Positions 16,027-25,342 of a stretch of 64,000 nucleotides of DNA are shown in pieces; within the stretch, counting starts at the first letter, position 1; the number at the start of each line of letters is the position of its first letter. The notes under the pieces were generated by a model. That model was given only the letters and a program-made list of their open reading frames with translations. It was not told the origin of the DNA and searched no databases. Made by a program: the position numbers and the translations under genes. Source of the DNA: Lujinxingia litoralis (GTDB lineage: Bacteria > Myxococcota_A > Bradymonadia > Bradymonadales > Bradymonadaceae); contig NZ_QHKO01000005.1 of the NCBI RefSeq assembly GCF_003260125.1, forward strand, positions 192,228 to 256,227, given 5' to 3'.

Positions 16027-17005
16027 GAAGCTCGGCCTGCTCCGTGTTAATGACCCAGCCGTTGAAGCAGAACTGGCGGGCGCTTGCCGGCGGCTCGGCG
16101 CGAACCTCGAGCACGACTTCGCTCTGTGGGGAGACGCCGCTCAGGTCGATTGTATGGGCCCACCAGGTGGAATCGAATCGGGTGATGGGCTGCGCGACCT
16201 TCTCTTCTCCATCGACCAGCAGACGGAAAGACATGGGCTTAGAGTGCTCATGGCGAGCGCCACGGAGATCGAGTCCGCCGCGCAGCCGCAACCAGCGCTC
16301 GGTGGCGGGGGCCTCCCCGAGTAAGACCTCTCCGGGGTAGCTCACTTGCAGGATGGCTCCGTCGGCCAGCGCGTGGGCGCGTACGCAACGCCGCGGATCA
16401 TCACCCACTTCCTTGAGGTCCCGGCCCACGAAGTCACCGCCCGGACAGATCCAGCGCTGCCGTCGTTTATCCCAACGTTGGCAGGTGGTGCGGGGGCTGC
16501 CGTCGGCTTTTATATGGCGAACGCGGGCCTCAGGCAGCCGATCGAGAAGGGAGGGGCCCAGATCGACCCAGTCAGCGAGTTCGTAGGCCCGCACCGTGAC
16601 TCGCCCGAAGTTCTGAGTGTCGGTGAGCCGGGTCTGTGGCGGAAGACGGTGAAGACCGTCGTCGCCCCGCGACGCGTCGGCGATCACCCACACACGCTCG
16701 ATGGACTGAAAATCTTCGGGTTGAGGGCGATGCTGGCGGTGCAGGAGATTGCCCACCGGGCCCAGGTGTACCAGCGCGCTCTCCGACCAGGTGGGTTCCA
16801 CCCGAATGGCATCGCTGGCGTCGGCAGTGTCGACTACATAGGCAGCCGCGGCCTGCCAATCGTCATCGGAGGGGCGGGCGGAATCGGTGTAGAGTTGAGC
16901 GGCGACGCTCAGGCCTCCGGCCAAAAGGAGCAGGCCCGCCCCGAGGAGCGGGCCTGCGCGATGCGGCCTCTGCGGCTGTGTGTTCGGTGTCCCTGGGGAC
17001 ATCAA
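15983..17005 (-). CDS. Membrane-anchored exported protein of unknown function
   Basis: This is a 340-residue protein with one N-terminal hydrophobic segment (LLGAGLLLLAGGLSVAAQLY) acting as anchor or uncleaved signal. The following DDDWQAAAAYVVDTADASD stretch resembles the extracytoplasmic part of some GT39-like membrane glycosyltransferases, but no catalytic membrane domain is present. The remainder is beta-rich with WVIADASRGDDGLHRL and LRLRGGLDLRGARHEHSKP. Its last 44 bases overlap the 3' end of the convergent kinase gene. It lies just downstream of nuoI on the same strand, with no obvious link to complex I. Confidence 0.7.
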   Translation of the reverse strand: MMSPGTPNTQPQRPHRAGPLLGAGLLLLAGGLSVAAQLYTDSARPSDDDWQAAAAYVVDTADASDAIRVEPTWSESALVHLGPVGNLLHRQHRPQPEDFQSIERVWVIADASRGDDGLHRLPPQTRLTDTQNFGRVTVRAYELADWVDLGPSLLDRLPEARVRHIKADGSPRTTCQRWDKRRQRWICPGGDFVGRDLKEVGDDPRRCVRAHALADGAILQVSYPGEVLLGEAPATERWLRLRGGLDLRGARHEHSKPMSFRLLVDGEEKVAQPITRFDSTWWAHTIDLSGVSPQSEVVLEVRAEPPASARQFCFNGWVINTEQAELLRDHSGSVESSSSN

Positions 17006-17012
17006 AGCCTCT

Positions 17013-17543
17013 TCAGCGTTTGCCGCCCTGAGCGGCCATGGAGAGACCGCCCCGGCTCATGAGCAGGTCGCGGTTGTAGAACGCGTCTTCGCGGGCGCCA
17101 TACGGCGGGATATGCGTGCCCGAGTCCATGCGGATCGCGTCGCAGGGACAGGCCTCCACGCAGAGACCGCAGACGATGCAGCGCAGCTCGTCGATGACAA
17201 AGACCGCCGGGTACTTCTCGATGGTCGGATCGTCATGCTCGCCGGCTTCGATGTGGATGCAGTCGGCCGGGCAGATGGTCGAGCAGCACATGCACGCGAC
17301 ACAACGCACCTGCCCGTCATCACGAAGCATCAGGCGATGCAGTCCCCGGTAGCGCTCCGGATAGATCGTGGGCTCTTCGGGGTAGTTGCGCGTGAAGATC
17401 GTGCGCTTTTCGTGGTTGGGGTTGAGGTTGCGAAAGAAGTGACCGGTGGTCACCGCAAGGCCGCGGATAATCTCGGGGATGTAGGTTTTCTCCCAGAGCG
17501 ACTGCGGCTGGCGATCGATGACTTTAACGTTCACGGTGGCCAT
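17013..17543 (-). CDS. nuoI: NADH-quinone oxidoreductase subunit I
   Basis: This is a 176-residue ferredoxin-like subunit of complex I that carries two [4Fe-4S] clusters (N6a/N6b) in the electron path to quinone. Both motifs are intact: [12 protein letters not shown] and [12 protein letters not shown]. The start at 17543 (MATVNVKV) has GAGG upstream; the longer open frame runs into nuoH. It is the last gene of the leftward nuoABCDGHI operon. Confidence 0.96.
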   Translation of the reverse strand: MATVNVKVIDRQPQSLWEKTYIPEIIRGLAVTTGHFFRNLNPNHEKRTIFTRNYPEEPTIYPERYRGLHRLMLRDDGQVRCVACMCCSTICPADCIHIEAGEHDDPTIEKYPAVFVIDELRCIVCGLCVEACPCDAIRMDSGTHIPPYGAREDAFYNRDLLMSRGGLSMAAQGGKR

Positions 17544-17602
17544 ATACGACCTCGGTTCAGGCGGCGAAAGGCCAGGGCTGCGGTGGAGCCCCGGCGCTTG
17601 GA

Positions 17603-18748
17603 TTAAAGCAGGGTGACGATCAGCGCGGTGACAAAGAGGTTGGCAATGCTCAGCGGGAGCAGAATCTTCCAACCCAGCGTCATGACCTGGTCGTAGCGGA
17701 AGCGCGGCAGGGTCCAGCGCATCATGAACTGCAGCCAGACGAGCAGCAGGATCTTGAAGACCATCGCGCCGATGCGCAGGAAGATCGAGATCCAGTACCA
17801 GGCCTGCTCACCGAAGGGCACCCAGTGGTTGTCGAAGATGCGGATGCCATCACCGTAGATGAAGGGCACCTGCCAGCCGCCGAGGAAGATCACGGCGATG
17901 AGCGCGGCGATGAACACGGTGGCGGCGTACTCCGCCAGCTGCATCATCGCGAACTTCATCGTGGAGTACTCGGTGAGGTACCCGGCCACAATCTCAGACT
18001 CGCCCTCGGGCAGGTCGAAGGGCGCACGCTTGGTCTCGGCCATACCGGCCAAAAAGAAGAGGAAGAAGGCCAGCGGCTGAACCACCACGCCCCACATCGG
18101 CAGCCAGTCCCAGAGCAGGTAGCCCTGCATGCGGGCCATCTCGTTGAGGTCCAGGGTGCCGTAGATCAGGAGGACGCCAGCCAGGCTCAGCCCCATGGAA
18201 ACCTCGTAAGAGATCATCTGAGCCGAGGAGCGCAGGCCGCCCAGGAGGCTGTACTTGCTGTTGGATGCCCACCCGGCGATGGCGGCGCCGTAGACCGAGA
18301 TGGCGGCAATGGCAAACGCGAAGAGCAGGCCGGCGTTGAGATGCATGATGGAGAAGTAGTTCTTCCAGTCTCCCCCCACGCAGATCTCGGTGTACTCGGT
18401 GGTGGTTTGGATCGAGCCGGTGCAGAAGTGATCCATAAAGGGGATCACCGCCCAGCCGATCAGCGCCGGTGCCAGCACCAGGGTCGGTGCCAGCGTGTGC
18501 AAGAAGCGGTTGGCCCCGGCCGGCGTAATGTTTTCCTTGAGCACCAGCTTGAGACCGTCGGCCAGGAAGTGGGGGATACCCAGAATCCCGATGCCCAGGA
18601 TCTTGGCCTGGTTCGGTCCCACGCGGTTTTGGATCTTCGACGACTGCTTGCGGTCGCCCAGGAGTGTCAGCAGGCCGGCGACGGCCATGACAAACCCCAG
18701 GACGATGACGAAGATCTTGGCGATGCTAATGAGCACTTCGACCATCAT
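17603..18748 (-). CDS. nuoH: NADH-quinone oxidoreductase subunit H
   Basis: This is a 381-residue polytopic membrane subunit with about eight to nine hydrophobic segments. It forms the junction with the hydrophilic arm and part of the quinone chamber. Family signatures are visible: [40 protein letters not shown] and [26 protein letters not shown] precedes the ATG pair at 18748/18745. It is the only membrane-core subunit besides NuoA in this operon. Confidence 0.97.
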   Translation of the reverse strand: MMVEVLISIAKIFVIVLGFVMAVAGLLTLLGDRKQSSKIQNRVGPNQAKILGIGILGIPHFLADGLKLVLKENITPAGANRFLHTLAPTLVLAPALIGWAVIPFMDHFCTGSIQTTTEYTEICVGGDWKNYFSIMHLNAGLLFAFAIAAISVYGAAIAGWASNSKYSLLGGLRSSAQMISYEVSMGLSLAGVLLIYGTLDLNEMARMQGYLLWDWLPMWGVVVQPLAFFLFFLAGMAETKRAPFDLPEGESEIVAGYLTEYSTMKFAMMQLAEYAATVFIAALIAVIFLGGWQVPFIYGDGIRIFDNHWVPFGEQAWYWISIFLRIGAMVFKILLLVWLQFMMRWTLPRFRYDQVMTLGWKILLPLSIANLFVTALIVTLL

Positions 18749-18801
18749 GATGATTCCATCCTTTCAACGACGAGCAGGGCCTTGAACAGGGCTCGATTCC
18801 A

Positions 18802-20340
18802 TTACTCAGCAGGAGACTGAGACGCCTCTTCGGTGGCCGCCGAGCCCTCGAACATCTCCTTTCGGATCTGATGGACGAAGGTGTAGGTGAGTTTGTGATC
18901 CATGGCGCGGGCCAGGCGCATGAAGATCTGCCAGTGCGGCAGCGACTCGCCATGGGGCGCGAAGGCACGCTCAAACTCCTGGGCGACGCCGTCGAAGTTC
19001 ACAAAGGTGCCTTCGGTCTCGGCATGGGAGCAGGCCGGCAGGGCGATATGCGCCCGGGTGGACAACTCACCGTGGTGCTGAGACTGCAGAACGAAGAGGT
19101 CGAGCTTGTCGACCGCCGCCAGGAAACGCTCACGGGCGTCTCCGTCGACCGGGATCTGCGTTTCCATCATGTAGAGCGACTTGACCGCGCCGCTCTCCAT
19201 GTCTTTGATCAATGCCTCGAAGCCGAGCAACTCGCCGGTGCCGGCGAAGATCGTGGCCAGCCCGCGGCGGTTGGGGTTCTTGTCGGCTTTGATGAGGAAG
19301 TCGTCCTCGAAGCCGTCGGGGTTACCGCCCACGTAGAGTCGATTCGCACCGAGCACTTCGGTGGCAAAGCGTCGGGCCAGGTGGAGGTCTTCGCAGCTGG
19401 CCTGGGGGCTGAGCACAAATCCGATGGTTCCGGAGTCTTCTTTAGCCCGGGCCAGCTTGTCGGCGGCGGTGCCGCAGACCCCGTGCCAGTTGAGTTCGGC
19501 GCCGTTGCTCATCGGACGCACCAGGCGGTCGGCGTGAATGGCTTTGTAGGTCAGGCGACCGGCATCGCACATCCAGTAGTCGTTGACCTCCGGATTGAAG
19601 CGCGGACGGTAGCGCTGCACTTCGTTGCGGAAGTGCTCCAGGTGGATGTTGCATCCGTTGGAGCAGCCGGTGCAGACGCTATCGGTAGAGCTCAGCAGCC
19701 AGACGCGGCACTTAAAGCGGAAGTCCCGCGAGGTCAGCGCGCCCACCGGGCAGATGTCGGCCGTGCACACCGAATAGGGGTTGTCGAGAGTGCGCCCGGG
19801 GAAGGGGCGGATCTCGGCGGCGTCACCACGCTGCACGACGGTGAGCTCGTTGGTGCCGGTGATCTCTTCGCAGAAGCGCACGCAGCGGGTGCATAGAATG
19901 CAGCGCTCGCCATCGTAGAGGACCTCCGGGCCGATCGGGAAGACTTTGACTTTGGCGGTCTTCTCGGTGCGCAGACGAGATTCCTGCGCGTCGTAGGCCA
20001 TGTAGTAATCCTGGAGCTTGCACTCACCGGCCTGGTCGCAGATCGGGCAGTCGACCGGGTGGTTGATCAGGATGAACTCCAGAACGGCTTTCTGGGCCTT
20101 GATCACCCGCTCGCTCTTGGTGTTGACAACCATCCCGTCGCTGACCTGGGAGTAGCACGAGGGCTGCAGCTTCCAGGAGCCTTCGACTTCGACCAGACAC
20201 ATACGGCAGTTGGCCGGGATCGAGAGCGCGGGGTGGTAGCAGAAGTGGGGCACTTCATAGCCAGCCTGAGCGGCAGCGCGCAGGATGGTGGTCCCTTTCT
20301 CGACCTCGATCTCGGTCCCGTTGATGGTGACTTTTGGCAT
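18802..20340 (-). CDS. nuoG: NADH-quinone oxidoreductase subunit G, short form
   Basis: This is 512 residues from the ATG at 20340, preceded by GGAG. The N-terminal [2Fe-2S] domain has HFCYHP and CRMC. It is followed by the His/Cys cluster site HPVDCPICDQAGEC, the [4Fe-4S] motifs CILCTRCVRFC and CTADICP, and a further CTGCSNGC site. Only part of the molybdopterin-like domain follows, ending with an HxALPACSHAETEGTFVN region. Typical NuoG is about 650-900 residues, so the C-terminal domain is truncated, as in several reduced NuoG forms. All iron-sulfur sites needed for electron transfer appear to be present. Confidence 0.93.
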   Translation of the reverse strand: MPKVTINGTEIEVEKGTTILRAAAQAGYEVPHFCYHPALSIPANCRMCLVEVEGSWKLQPSCYSQVSDGMVVNTKSERVIKAQKAVLEFILINHPVDCPICDQAGECKLQDYYMAYDAQESRLRTEKTAKVKVFPIGPEVLYDGERCILCTRCVRFCEEITGTNELTVVQRGDAAEIRPFPGRTLDNPYSVCTADICPVGALTSRDFRFKCRVWLLSSTDSVCTGCSNGCNIHLEHFRNEVQRYRPRFNPEVNDYWMCDAGRLTYKAIHADRLVRPMSNGAELNWHGVCGTAADKLARAKEDSGTIGFVLSPQASCEDLHLARRFATEVLGANRLYVGGNPDGFEDDFLIKADKNPNRRGLATIFAGTGELLGFEALIKDMESGAVKSLYMMETQIPVDGDARERFLAAVDKLDLFVLQSQHHGELSTRAHIALPACSHAETEGTFVNFDGVAQEFERAFAPHGESLPHWQIFMRLARAMDHKLTYTFVHQIRKEMFEGSAATEEASQSPAE

Positions 20341-20404
20341 TTGACTACTCCAGGGGTGGGCGCGCCCCTCATCAGGGTAGGGCGCGCTGAACCACGCTCC
20401 ATAA

Positions 20405-21610
20405 TTACTTATCGCACTCGCCACCGATCATATTGATGGTGTCGAAGGTGGGGATGATGTCCGCGAGAAGGCCGCCTTCAAAGAGCTTGTGGATGCCGCC
20501 CATCACGATCAGGCTCGGCGAGCGAACGTGGATCTTCCAGGGCTTCCCGGTGCCGTTGGACACGATGTAGAAGCCCAGTTCGCCGTTGCCGCCCTCGGTG
20601 TAGCTGTACACTTCACCGGCGGGGACCTGAACACCTTCGAAGATGATCTTAAAGTGAGAGATCATCCCCTCGATCGTGTTGTAGACCTTCTCTTTATTGG
20701 GAAGGGCCACCCGGGGATCGTCGGTGTTGATCGGGCCCGGTTTCATTTTTTCCAGGCACTGGTCGATGATGCGGATCGACTGGACCACCTCTTCCATACG
20801 GCAGAGGTAGCGGTCCATGTTGTCGCCGTGCTTGCCCACGGGGACGTCGAAGTCGACTTCGCCGTACTTGAAGTAGGGGTGATCTTTACGCACGTCGTAG
20901 GCCACACCGGTCGAGCGCAGGCAGACTCCGGTATAGCCGTAGGAGACGCCCATCTCGGGGGTGATTACGCCGGTGCCTTCCATGCGGTCGAGGAAGATAC
21001 GGTTGCGCGTGAGCAGCTTGTGGGTGGTCTCGTGAATTTCGATGAGACGCTTGCGGGTGTAGGCCCAGCGCTCGGCGAAGTCGGGGGTCAGGTCATCCTT
21101 GAGTCCGCCGATGCGGCCGTAGCTTACGGTGAGACGCGCGCCGGTGACCTGCTCAATGAGGTCCCAGACGAGCTCGCGTCCTTCGATGGCGTAGAGGAAC
21201 GCGGTCATCGCGCCGAGTTCCAGACCACCGGCGCCGATGCAGGTCAGGTGGTCGGAGAGGCGGCTGAGTTCGCCCATGATCGTGCGGATCCAGTCGCAGC
21301 GTTCCGGAACCTCGATGCCCAGGAGCTTCTCGACGGCCAGCGCGTAGCCGAAGTTGTTGAGCAGGGGACTGACGTAGTTGAGTCGGTCCGTGTAGGGGAA
21401 GACCTGAGTCCAGGTGGCCTCTTCACATTCCTTCTCAAACCCGCGGTGCAGGTAGCCGACCTCGGTCTCGCATTTGATGACCTTTTCGCCTTCCATGGTC
21501 AGGGTGAAGCGCACGGTGCCGTGGGTGGCAGGGTGGCTTGGACCCATCTGGAGGATCATCGGCTCGCTGTGGATGTCCTGGTCAATCGGCTGGTAGATAT
21601 CTTCGGCCAT
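20405..21610 (-). CDS. nuoD: NADH-quinone oxidoreductase subunit D
   Basis: This is a 401-residue quinone-site subunit of the complex I hydrophilic arm, related to the large subunit of NiFe hydrogenases but without the metal-binding cysteines. Signatures include LQMGPSHPATHGTVRF near the N-terminus, YLHRGFEKE, PYTDRLNYVSPL and GELSRLSDHL. It lies 64 bases upstream of nuoG. It is a separate protein and not a NuoCD fusion. Confidence 0.97.
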   Translation of the reverse strand: MAEDIYQPIDQDIHSEPMILQMGPSHPATHGTVRFTLTMEGEKVIKCETEVGYLHRGFEKECEEATWTQVFPYTDRLNYVSPLLNNFGYALAVEKLLGIEVPERCDWIRTIMGELSRLSDHLTCIGAGGLELGAMTAFLYAIEGRELVWDLIEQVTGARLTVSYGRIGGLKDDLTPDFAERWAYTRKRLIEIHETTHKLLTRNRIFLDRMEGTGVITPEMGVSYGYTGVCLRSTGVAYDVRKDHPYFKYGEVDFDVPVGKHGDNMDRYLCRMEEVVQSIRIIDQCLEKMKPGPINTDDPRVALPNKEKVYNTIEGMISHFKIIFEGVQVPAGEVYSYTEGGNGELGFYIVSNGTGKPWKIHVRSPSLIVMGGIHKLFEGGLLADIIPTFDTINMIGGECDK

Positions 21611-21652
21611 GATTCAAAACCCTTAAAAGAGGAGAGGGGCGCGCCGGCGGTT

Positions 21653-22204
21653 TCAGGCCTGGCGAGAGCCCTCGGAGGGCTTGCCTTTGACGTACTGGTT
21701 GAACTCTTCGACGCTGTCGCGCTCTTTGCCGAGCAGTTCCACGCGCGGCTGGGAGGCCTGTTTGGCGTAGTCCTTGCGCAGCGGGTGCCCCTCGAACTCT
21801 TCGTAGAGGAGGACGCGGCGCAGATCGGGGTGACCTTCGAAGGTGACGCCGTACATATCCCAGACCTCGCGCTCCATCCAGGCTGCCGCGCCATAGAGAT
21901 GCTCAATGGTGGGCACGTTGCAGTCATCTTCGCTGACGACCACCCGCACGGTGAGCATGTGCTTTTTGGCGATGCTGTAGAGGATGTAGACCACCTCAAA
22001 GCGCGGTTCACGGTGGAGGTAGTCCACGCAGGTGATCGCGCGCAGCATGTTCATCTGCGTGGCGTCATCATCGCGCAGCCGCTCGATGATCTCGGGCAGG
22101 CGCTTGCGCTCCACGACCACGGTGTCGTTGCCCAGACGCGAATGCGAGTCAAGGACTTCGTCGCCGAAGTGCTTTTTGACAAAATCGATGAGTTTTTTGG
22201 CCAT
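21653..22204 (-). CDS. nuoC: NADH-quinone oxidoreductase subunit C
   Basis: This is a 183-residue protein. The C-terminal part carries the 30-kDa subunit signature (ERE VWDMYGVTFEGHPDLRRV, then LLYEEFEGHPLRKDY). The ATG at 22204 is favoured; a TTG four codons upstream is possible. It lies between nuoB and nuoD in the usual order and interacts with both in the hydrophilic arm. Confidence 0.95.
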   Translation of the reverse strand: MAKKLIDFVKKHFGDEVLDSHSRLGNDTVVVERKRLPEIIERLRDDDATQMNMLRAITCVDYLHREPRFEVVYILYSIAKKHMLTVRVVVSEDDCNVPTIEHLYGAAAWMEREVWDMYGVTFEGHPDLRRVLLYEEFEGHPLRKDYAKQASQPRVELLGKERDSVEEFNQYVKGKPSEGSRQA

Positions 22205-22294
22205 TTCAGAGTCCAAAAGGGGGAGCGCCGAAGCGCTCCAAAAACAGAGGGTCGACCGGGTTATACGGTCCCGATGTGCTGGTGCAAGGCCGGT

Positions 22295-22852
22295 TTAGAC
22301 CTTGGTACCGAAGCGCTCCAGGAAGGTCGGCTCCTCTTCGATGCCTTCGGCCAGGCGTCGGCGGCGCTTCTCTTCGTAGGCGTACTTATCCCAGGGCTCG
22401 TTCTGGATCTTCTCCTGAAGTTTGAGAAGACCGTCGAGCACCTGCTCGGGCCGCGGCGGGCAGCCCGGGATGTACATGTCGACCGGGATGATTTTATCGA
22501 TGCCCTGGACCGTGGCGTAGTTGTCGTAGAAGCCACCGGTGGAGGCACAGACCCCAAAGGAGATCACCCACTTGGGCTCGGCCATCTGCTCGTAAATACG
22601 GCGCAGGAAAGGCGCGAGTTTGTGGTTGACGGTACCTACCACCCAGAGCAGGTCGGCCTGGCGCGGCGAAAAACGCGGGATCTCCGCACCGAAGCGCGAG
22701 ATGTCGTAGCGAGCCGCCGCCGTGGCCATGTACTCCATGCCACAGCAGGCCGTGACAAAGGGGTACTGGAAGAGCGAGTGCTTGCGCGCCCAGCCCACCG
22801 CGCTTTCAAGGCGGGTGGTGATGACTTCAGGAAGTTGATGTTCTAGTCCCAT
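22295..22852 (-). CDS. nuoB: NADH-quinone oxidoreductase subunit B
   Basis: This is a 185-residue protein carrying the terminal N2 [4Fe-4S] cluster. The tandem Cys pair ([10 protein letters not shown]), the third Cys ([11 protein letters not shown]) and the fourth (IPGCPPRPE) are all present. The start at 22852 lies inside the end of nuoA, with a GGGGG element upstream, indicating coupled translation. Confidence 0.97.
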   Translation of the reverse strand: MGLEHQLPEVITTRLESAVGWARKHSLFQYPFVTACCGMEYMATAAARYDISRFGAEIPRFSPRQADLLWVVGTVNHKLAPFLRRIYEQMAEPKWVISFGVCASTGGFYDNYATVQGIDKIIPVDMYIPGCPPRPEQVLDGLLKLQEKIQNEPWDKYAYEEKRRRRLAEGIEEEPTFLERFGTKV

Positions 22853-23220
22853 TCGAGACCCCCTTGGCTCCACTCATAGACGAGACCGATGGTGAGGATC
22901 GTCAGAAAGAGTGCCATGACTGCAAAAGAGTAGAAGCCGTGACCGAGCGCGGCGCTCTCGCGCCAGCTCATCGCCCACGGGATGACGAAGACCGTTTCCA
23001 GGTCGAAGAGGATGAAGCTGATGGCCACCATGTAGAACTTCACGCTGAAGCGTGAGGCTTGGGGCTCGGAGAGCGGGTCGGAACCCGACTCGTAGGGCAT
23101 CAGCTTCTCGCGGGTCGGGTTTTTGGGCCCGAAAAACTCCGCCAGAAAGATGATGGCGCCGACGACGCCGACGGCCACCAGCACCAGCAAGATCAAGGGT
23201 AAGTAATTTGCAATTTCCAT
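22843..23220 (-). CDS. nuoA: NADH-quinone oxidoreductase subunit A
   Basis: This is a 125-residue membrane subunit with three hydrophobic helices and the conserved PYESGSDPL loop, followed by [19 protein letters not shown]. It is the first gene of the leftward nuo operon. The intergenic region to divergent lexA is about 380 bases and should contain its promoter. Its 3' end overlaps nuoB by 10 bases. Confidence 0.96.
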   Translation of the reverse strand: MEIANYLPLILLVLVAVGVVGAIIFLAEFFGPKNPTREKLMPYESGSDPLSEPQASRFSVKFYMVAISFILFDLETVFVIPWAMSWRESAALGHGFYSFAVMALFLTILTIGLVYEWSQGGLEWD

Positions 23221-23461
23221 GGAGCGCGCTCATGTGCACGGGGTGAACATCCAGGTGGCCTCGGGGTATAAAAAGGAGGCCTGCATCGCGTTAAAGGGCG
23301 ACGCATTTCAGTCCGGCTGAGTGCCTAACACGGCATCTCGCGAAGTGTCAAACACGGCCCTTCACAAAGGGGAGCGGCCCACCATTGGCGGGAGGATCCC
23401 GGCTGCATCCTGATGGTAGGTGCAGGTGTTTTAAGGGCGAGTGCTTGTTTTGTCTGTATGA

Positions 23462-23498
23462 GTGTTCAGCTTTGATTGACCTGAACACACGTGTTCAG
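23462..23498 (+). promoter_or_regulatory. Candidate LexA operator and promoter of lexA
   Basis: CTGAACAC-AC-GTGTTCAG (23481-23498) is an 18-base perfect inverted repeat with 8-base arms. A third half-site GTGTTCAG lies at 23462-23469. The palindrome sits between a good -35-like TTGACC (23476-23481) and a weak -10-like TAGTCT (23499-23504), 17 bases apart. It lies about 105 bases upstream of the lexA start, so autorepression is likely. The GAAC/GTTC core recalls known LexA boxes, but the spacing differs. Confidence 0.65.
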
Positions 23499-23602
23499 TA
23501 GTCTGGGCTGTATCGTTGCCCGAAAAGAGGCACATTCACCATAACGCTGGCAAGGCCCCAGGCGTATGAATGAGGGTAAGCTGGCCAGGGACGAGGCCGA
23601 CC

Positions 23603-24292
23603 ATGAAGCCGATGACCAAGCTGACAAGCCGTCAAGCCAAGGTATTGGAGTTGATCGCCGAGCATATTCAGACGGTGGGGTATCCGCCCACGATTCGTGA
23701 GCTCGGAGATAAGCTGGGGATCCGTTCGACCAACGGGGTCAACGATCATCTCAAGGCGCTTGAGAAGAAGGGGTACCTTTCTCGGGAAGATGCCAAGTCG
23801 CGTACGCTCAAGCCGCTGTACTGGCCCAATGGCGATGTTTTTGATCTCAGCGGTGGGGCGCCCGGAGAGGTGGATGCGGCGATGGAGCCGGACCAGTCGG
23901 TGCATCAGGTCCCGGTGGTTGGGCGTATCGCCGCCGGGCTGCCGATTTCGGCGATTGAGCAGACCGAAGAGATGGTCGCGATCGGGGAGGGGTTATTGGG
24001 CCGCCATCCGGATCTCTTTGCCCTGAAGGTTAAGGGCGAGAGCATGATCGAGGACGGCATCTTCGATGGGGATTACATCTTCGTGCGTAAGCAGAGTGAT
24101 GTGCGCGACGGCGTGATCGTGGCGGCGATGGTCGACGGGGAGGCGACAGTGAAGCGCCTGTTCCGGGAGCCCGGTAAAATCCGACTTCAGCCGTCGAACG
24201 AGAGCATGGAGCCGATTTACGTGCACGAGGAGGATGCGCGCGAGACCTTGGTGCTGGGGCCGGTGGTCGGGGTGTTTCGGCGTCTGAACTAG
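23603..24292 (+). CDS. lexA: LexA SOS repressor
   Basis: This is 229 residues from the ATG at 23603 (the frame is open to 23570). The N-terminal winged helix (LTSRQAKVLELIAEHI, TIRELGDKLGIRSTNGVNDH) binds operators. The C-terminal S24 domain has the self-cleavage pair Ala-Gly in RIAAGLPI (residues ~111-112), the catalytic Ser in GESMIEDG (~147) and the Lys in EATVKRL (~184). The Ser-Lys spacing of 37 equals that of E. coli LexA. It represses DNA-damage genes until RecA-stimulated autocleavage. A 30-residue linker between the domains is longer than usual. Confidence 0.96.
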   Translation: MKPMTKLTSRQAKVLELIAEHIQTVGYPPTIRELGDKLGIRSTNGVNDHLKALEKKGYLSREDAKSRTLKPLYWPNGDVFDLSGGAPGEVDAAMEPDQSVHQVPVVGRIAAGLPISAIEQTEEMVAIGEGLLGRHPDLFALKVKGESMIEDGIFDGDYIFVRKQSDVRDGVIVAAMVDGEATVKRLFREPGKIRLQPSNESMEPIYVHEEDARETLVLGPVVGVFRRLN

Positions 24293-24307
24293 GCGGGAAA
24301 AGATGGG

Positions 24308-24340
24308 AGCGCGGCGCAGAAAGCGCCGCGCTTATTGTTG
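24308..24340 (+). terminator. Terminator after lexA
   Basis: Stem GCGCGGCGC (24309-24317) pairs with GCGCCGCGC (24323-24331) around an AGAAA loop, followed by a T-rich stretch (TTATTGTTG). Confidence 0.75.
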
Positions 24341-24368
24341 TGGGGCGCTTTTTGCGGGCCGCCGGGAT

Positions 24369-25202
24369 TCAGAAGGGGAGTCGGTTCTGGATGGCCAGGG
24401 AGGTGATATCCATGGTCATAGCCACAGAAACATGGATTGCCACGCCCATCCAGATCGAGCGGGTGTAGAGGGAGAGTCCGCCCAGCGCCACGCCGGCCAG
24501 AATGGCGCCCACCGTCTCGGGTAGAGGTTTGCCAAAGTGGATCATGCAGTAGGGGATCGCCGAGACGAAGAGCGCGTAAATCCCGAGGCGGTTTTTGAGC
24601 CCGTGAATCAGAAAGCCTCGATAGAAGAATTCTAACGCGAAGAACTGGGCGGCGTAGACAAGCTGCCAGGCGAAGAAGTCAAGCAGGCTGCGATCGGCGG
24701 CCTGATAGAAGGGGTAGGTGCGCTGGAAACTTGGATGGAAGGCTACGGCAATCACAAAGGGCAAGACCACCAGGTAGAGTCCGACGTAGATCTTCCAGTG
24801 CTTCATCGCGCCGCTGAGCTTCATGCCAAAATCGCTGAGGTTGCGACGCATGATCAGCTTTACGAACAACGCGGGCACGACGAAGTACCCGATGAAGGTG
24901 GTCGCGCTCCAGTAGGTGAGGCGTGCGAGGCGTCCGTACTCGCGATTGGTGAAGACCGCGCTCAGTGCGGCCGCGGGGTCGTCGGAGAATGGAGTCAGGA
25001 AGATCTCCAGGCTCTTCCAGTGCGTGGAGGAGCCGTAGTACTCGAGAATCGCCAGGATCAAAGCGGCCAGGGTCAGCACGCCCATGGTGGTCCAGTCGAT
25101 GGCATCCTCGGGGCGGGCTGCCTGGGCGTGGCGGCTCTGCACTTCAACTCGCCGGATCTCGCGTCGGCACAGCGTCCAGAGTTTGGTGAGGGGAGATATC
25201 AT
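24369..25202 (-). CDS. CPBP-family intramembrane metalloprotease
   Basis: This is 277 residues from the ATG at 25202; the open frame upstream has no membrane character. There are about seven hydrophobic segments. The CPBP/CAAX-protease signature is visible: ALEFFYRGFLIHGL (a Glu-x3-Arg motif, with the first of the usual two Glu replaced by Leu) and a second motif YCMIHFGKPLPE with a His. A last helix LGGLSLYTRSIWMGVAIHV contributes the third conserved region. Such proteases act on prenylated or membrane proteins; the substrate here is unknown. It is divergent from mutL. Confidence 0.85.
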   Translation of the reverse strand: MISPLTKLWTLCRREIRRVEVQSRHAQAARPEDAIDWTTMGVLTLAALILAILEYYGSSTHWKSLEIFLTPFSDDPAAALSAVFTNREYGRLARLTYWSATTFIGYFVVPALFVKLIMRRNLSDFGMKLSGAMKHWKIYVGLYLVVLPFVIAVAFHPSFQRTYPFYQAADRSLLDFFAWQLVYAAQFFALEFFYRGFLIHGLKNRLGIYALFVSAIPYCMIHFGKPLPETVGAILAGVALGGLSLYTRSIWMGVAIHVSVAMTMDITSLAIQNRLPF

Positions 25203-25342
25203 GAGAGCAGACTCGGGAGAGCGAGAAGGGGCGGTCAGTCGCGTGGGGCGCTCTTTTACGATAGAAGCGCAGTGCTTTCCAGCCGGGGCCGCCGGATCAC
25301 GATGGTAGGGCCCAAGTTGTGCGTTCGAGAAGGGAGTCAGGT

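Noticed and set aside
20489..22846. Long plus-strand frame (785 codons) across nuoD, nuoC and nuoB
   Set aside because: The minus strand encodes unmistakable complex I subunits; the plus frame is a composition artefact of high GC.
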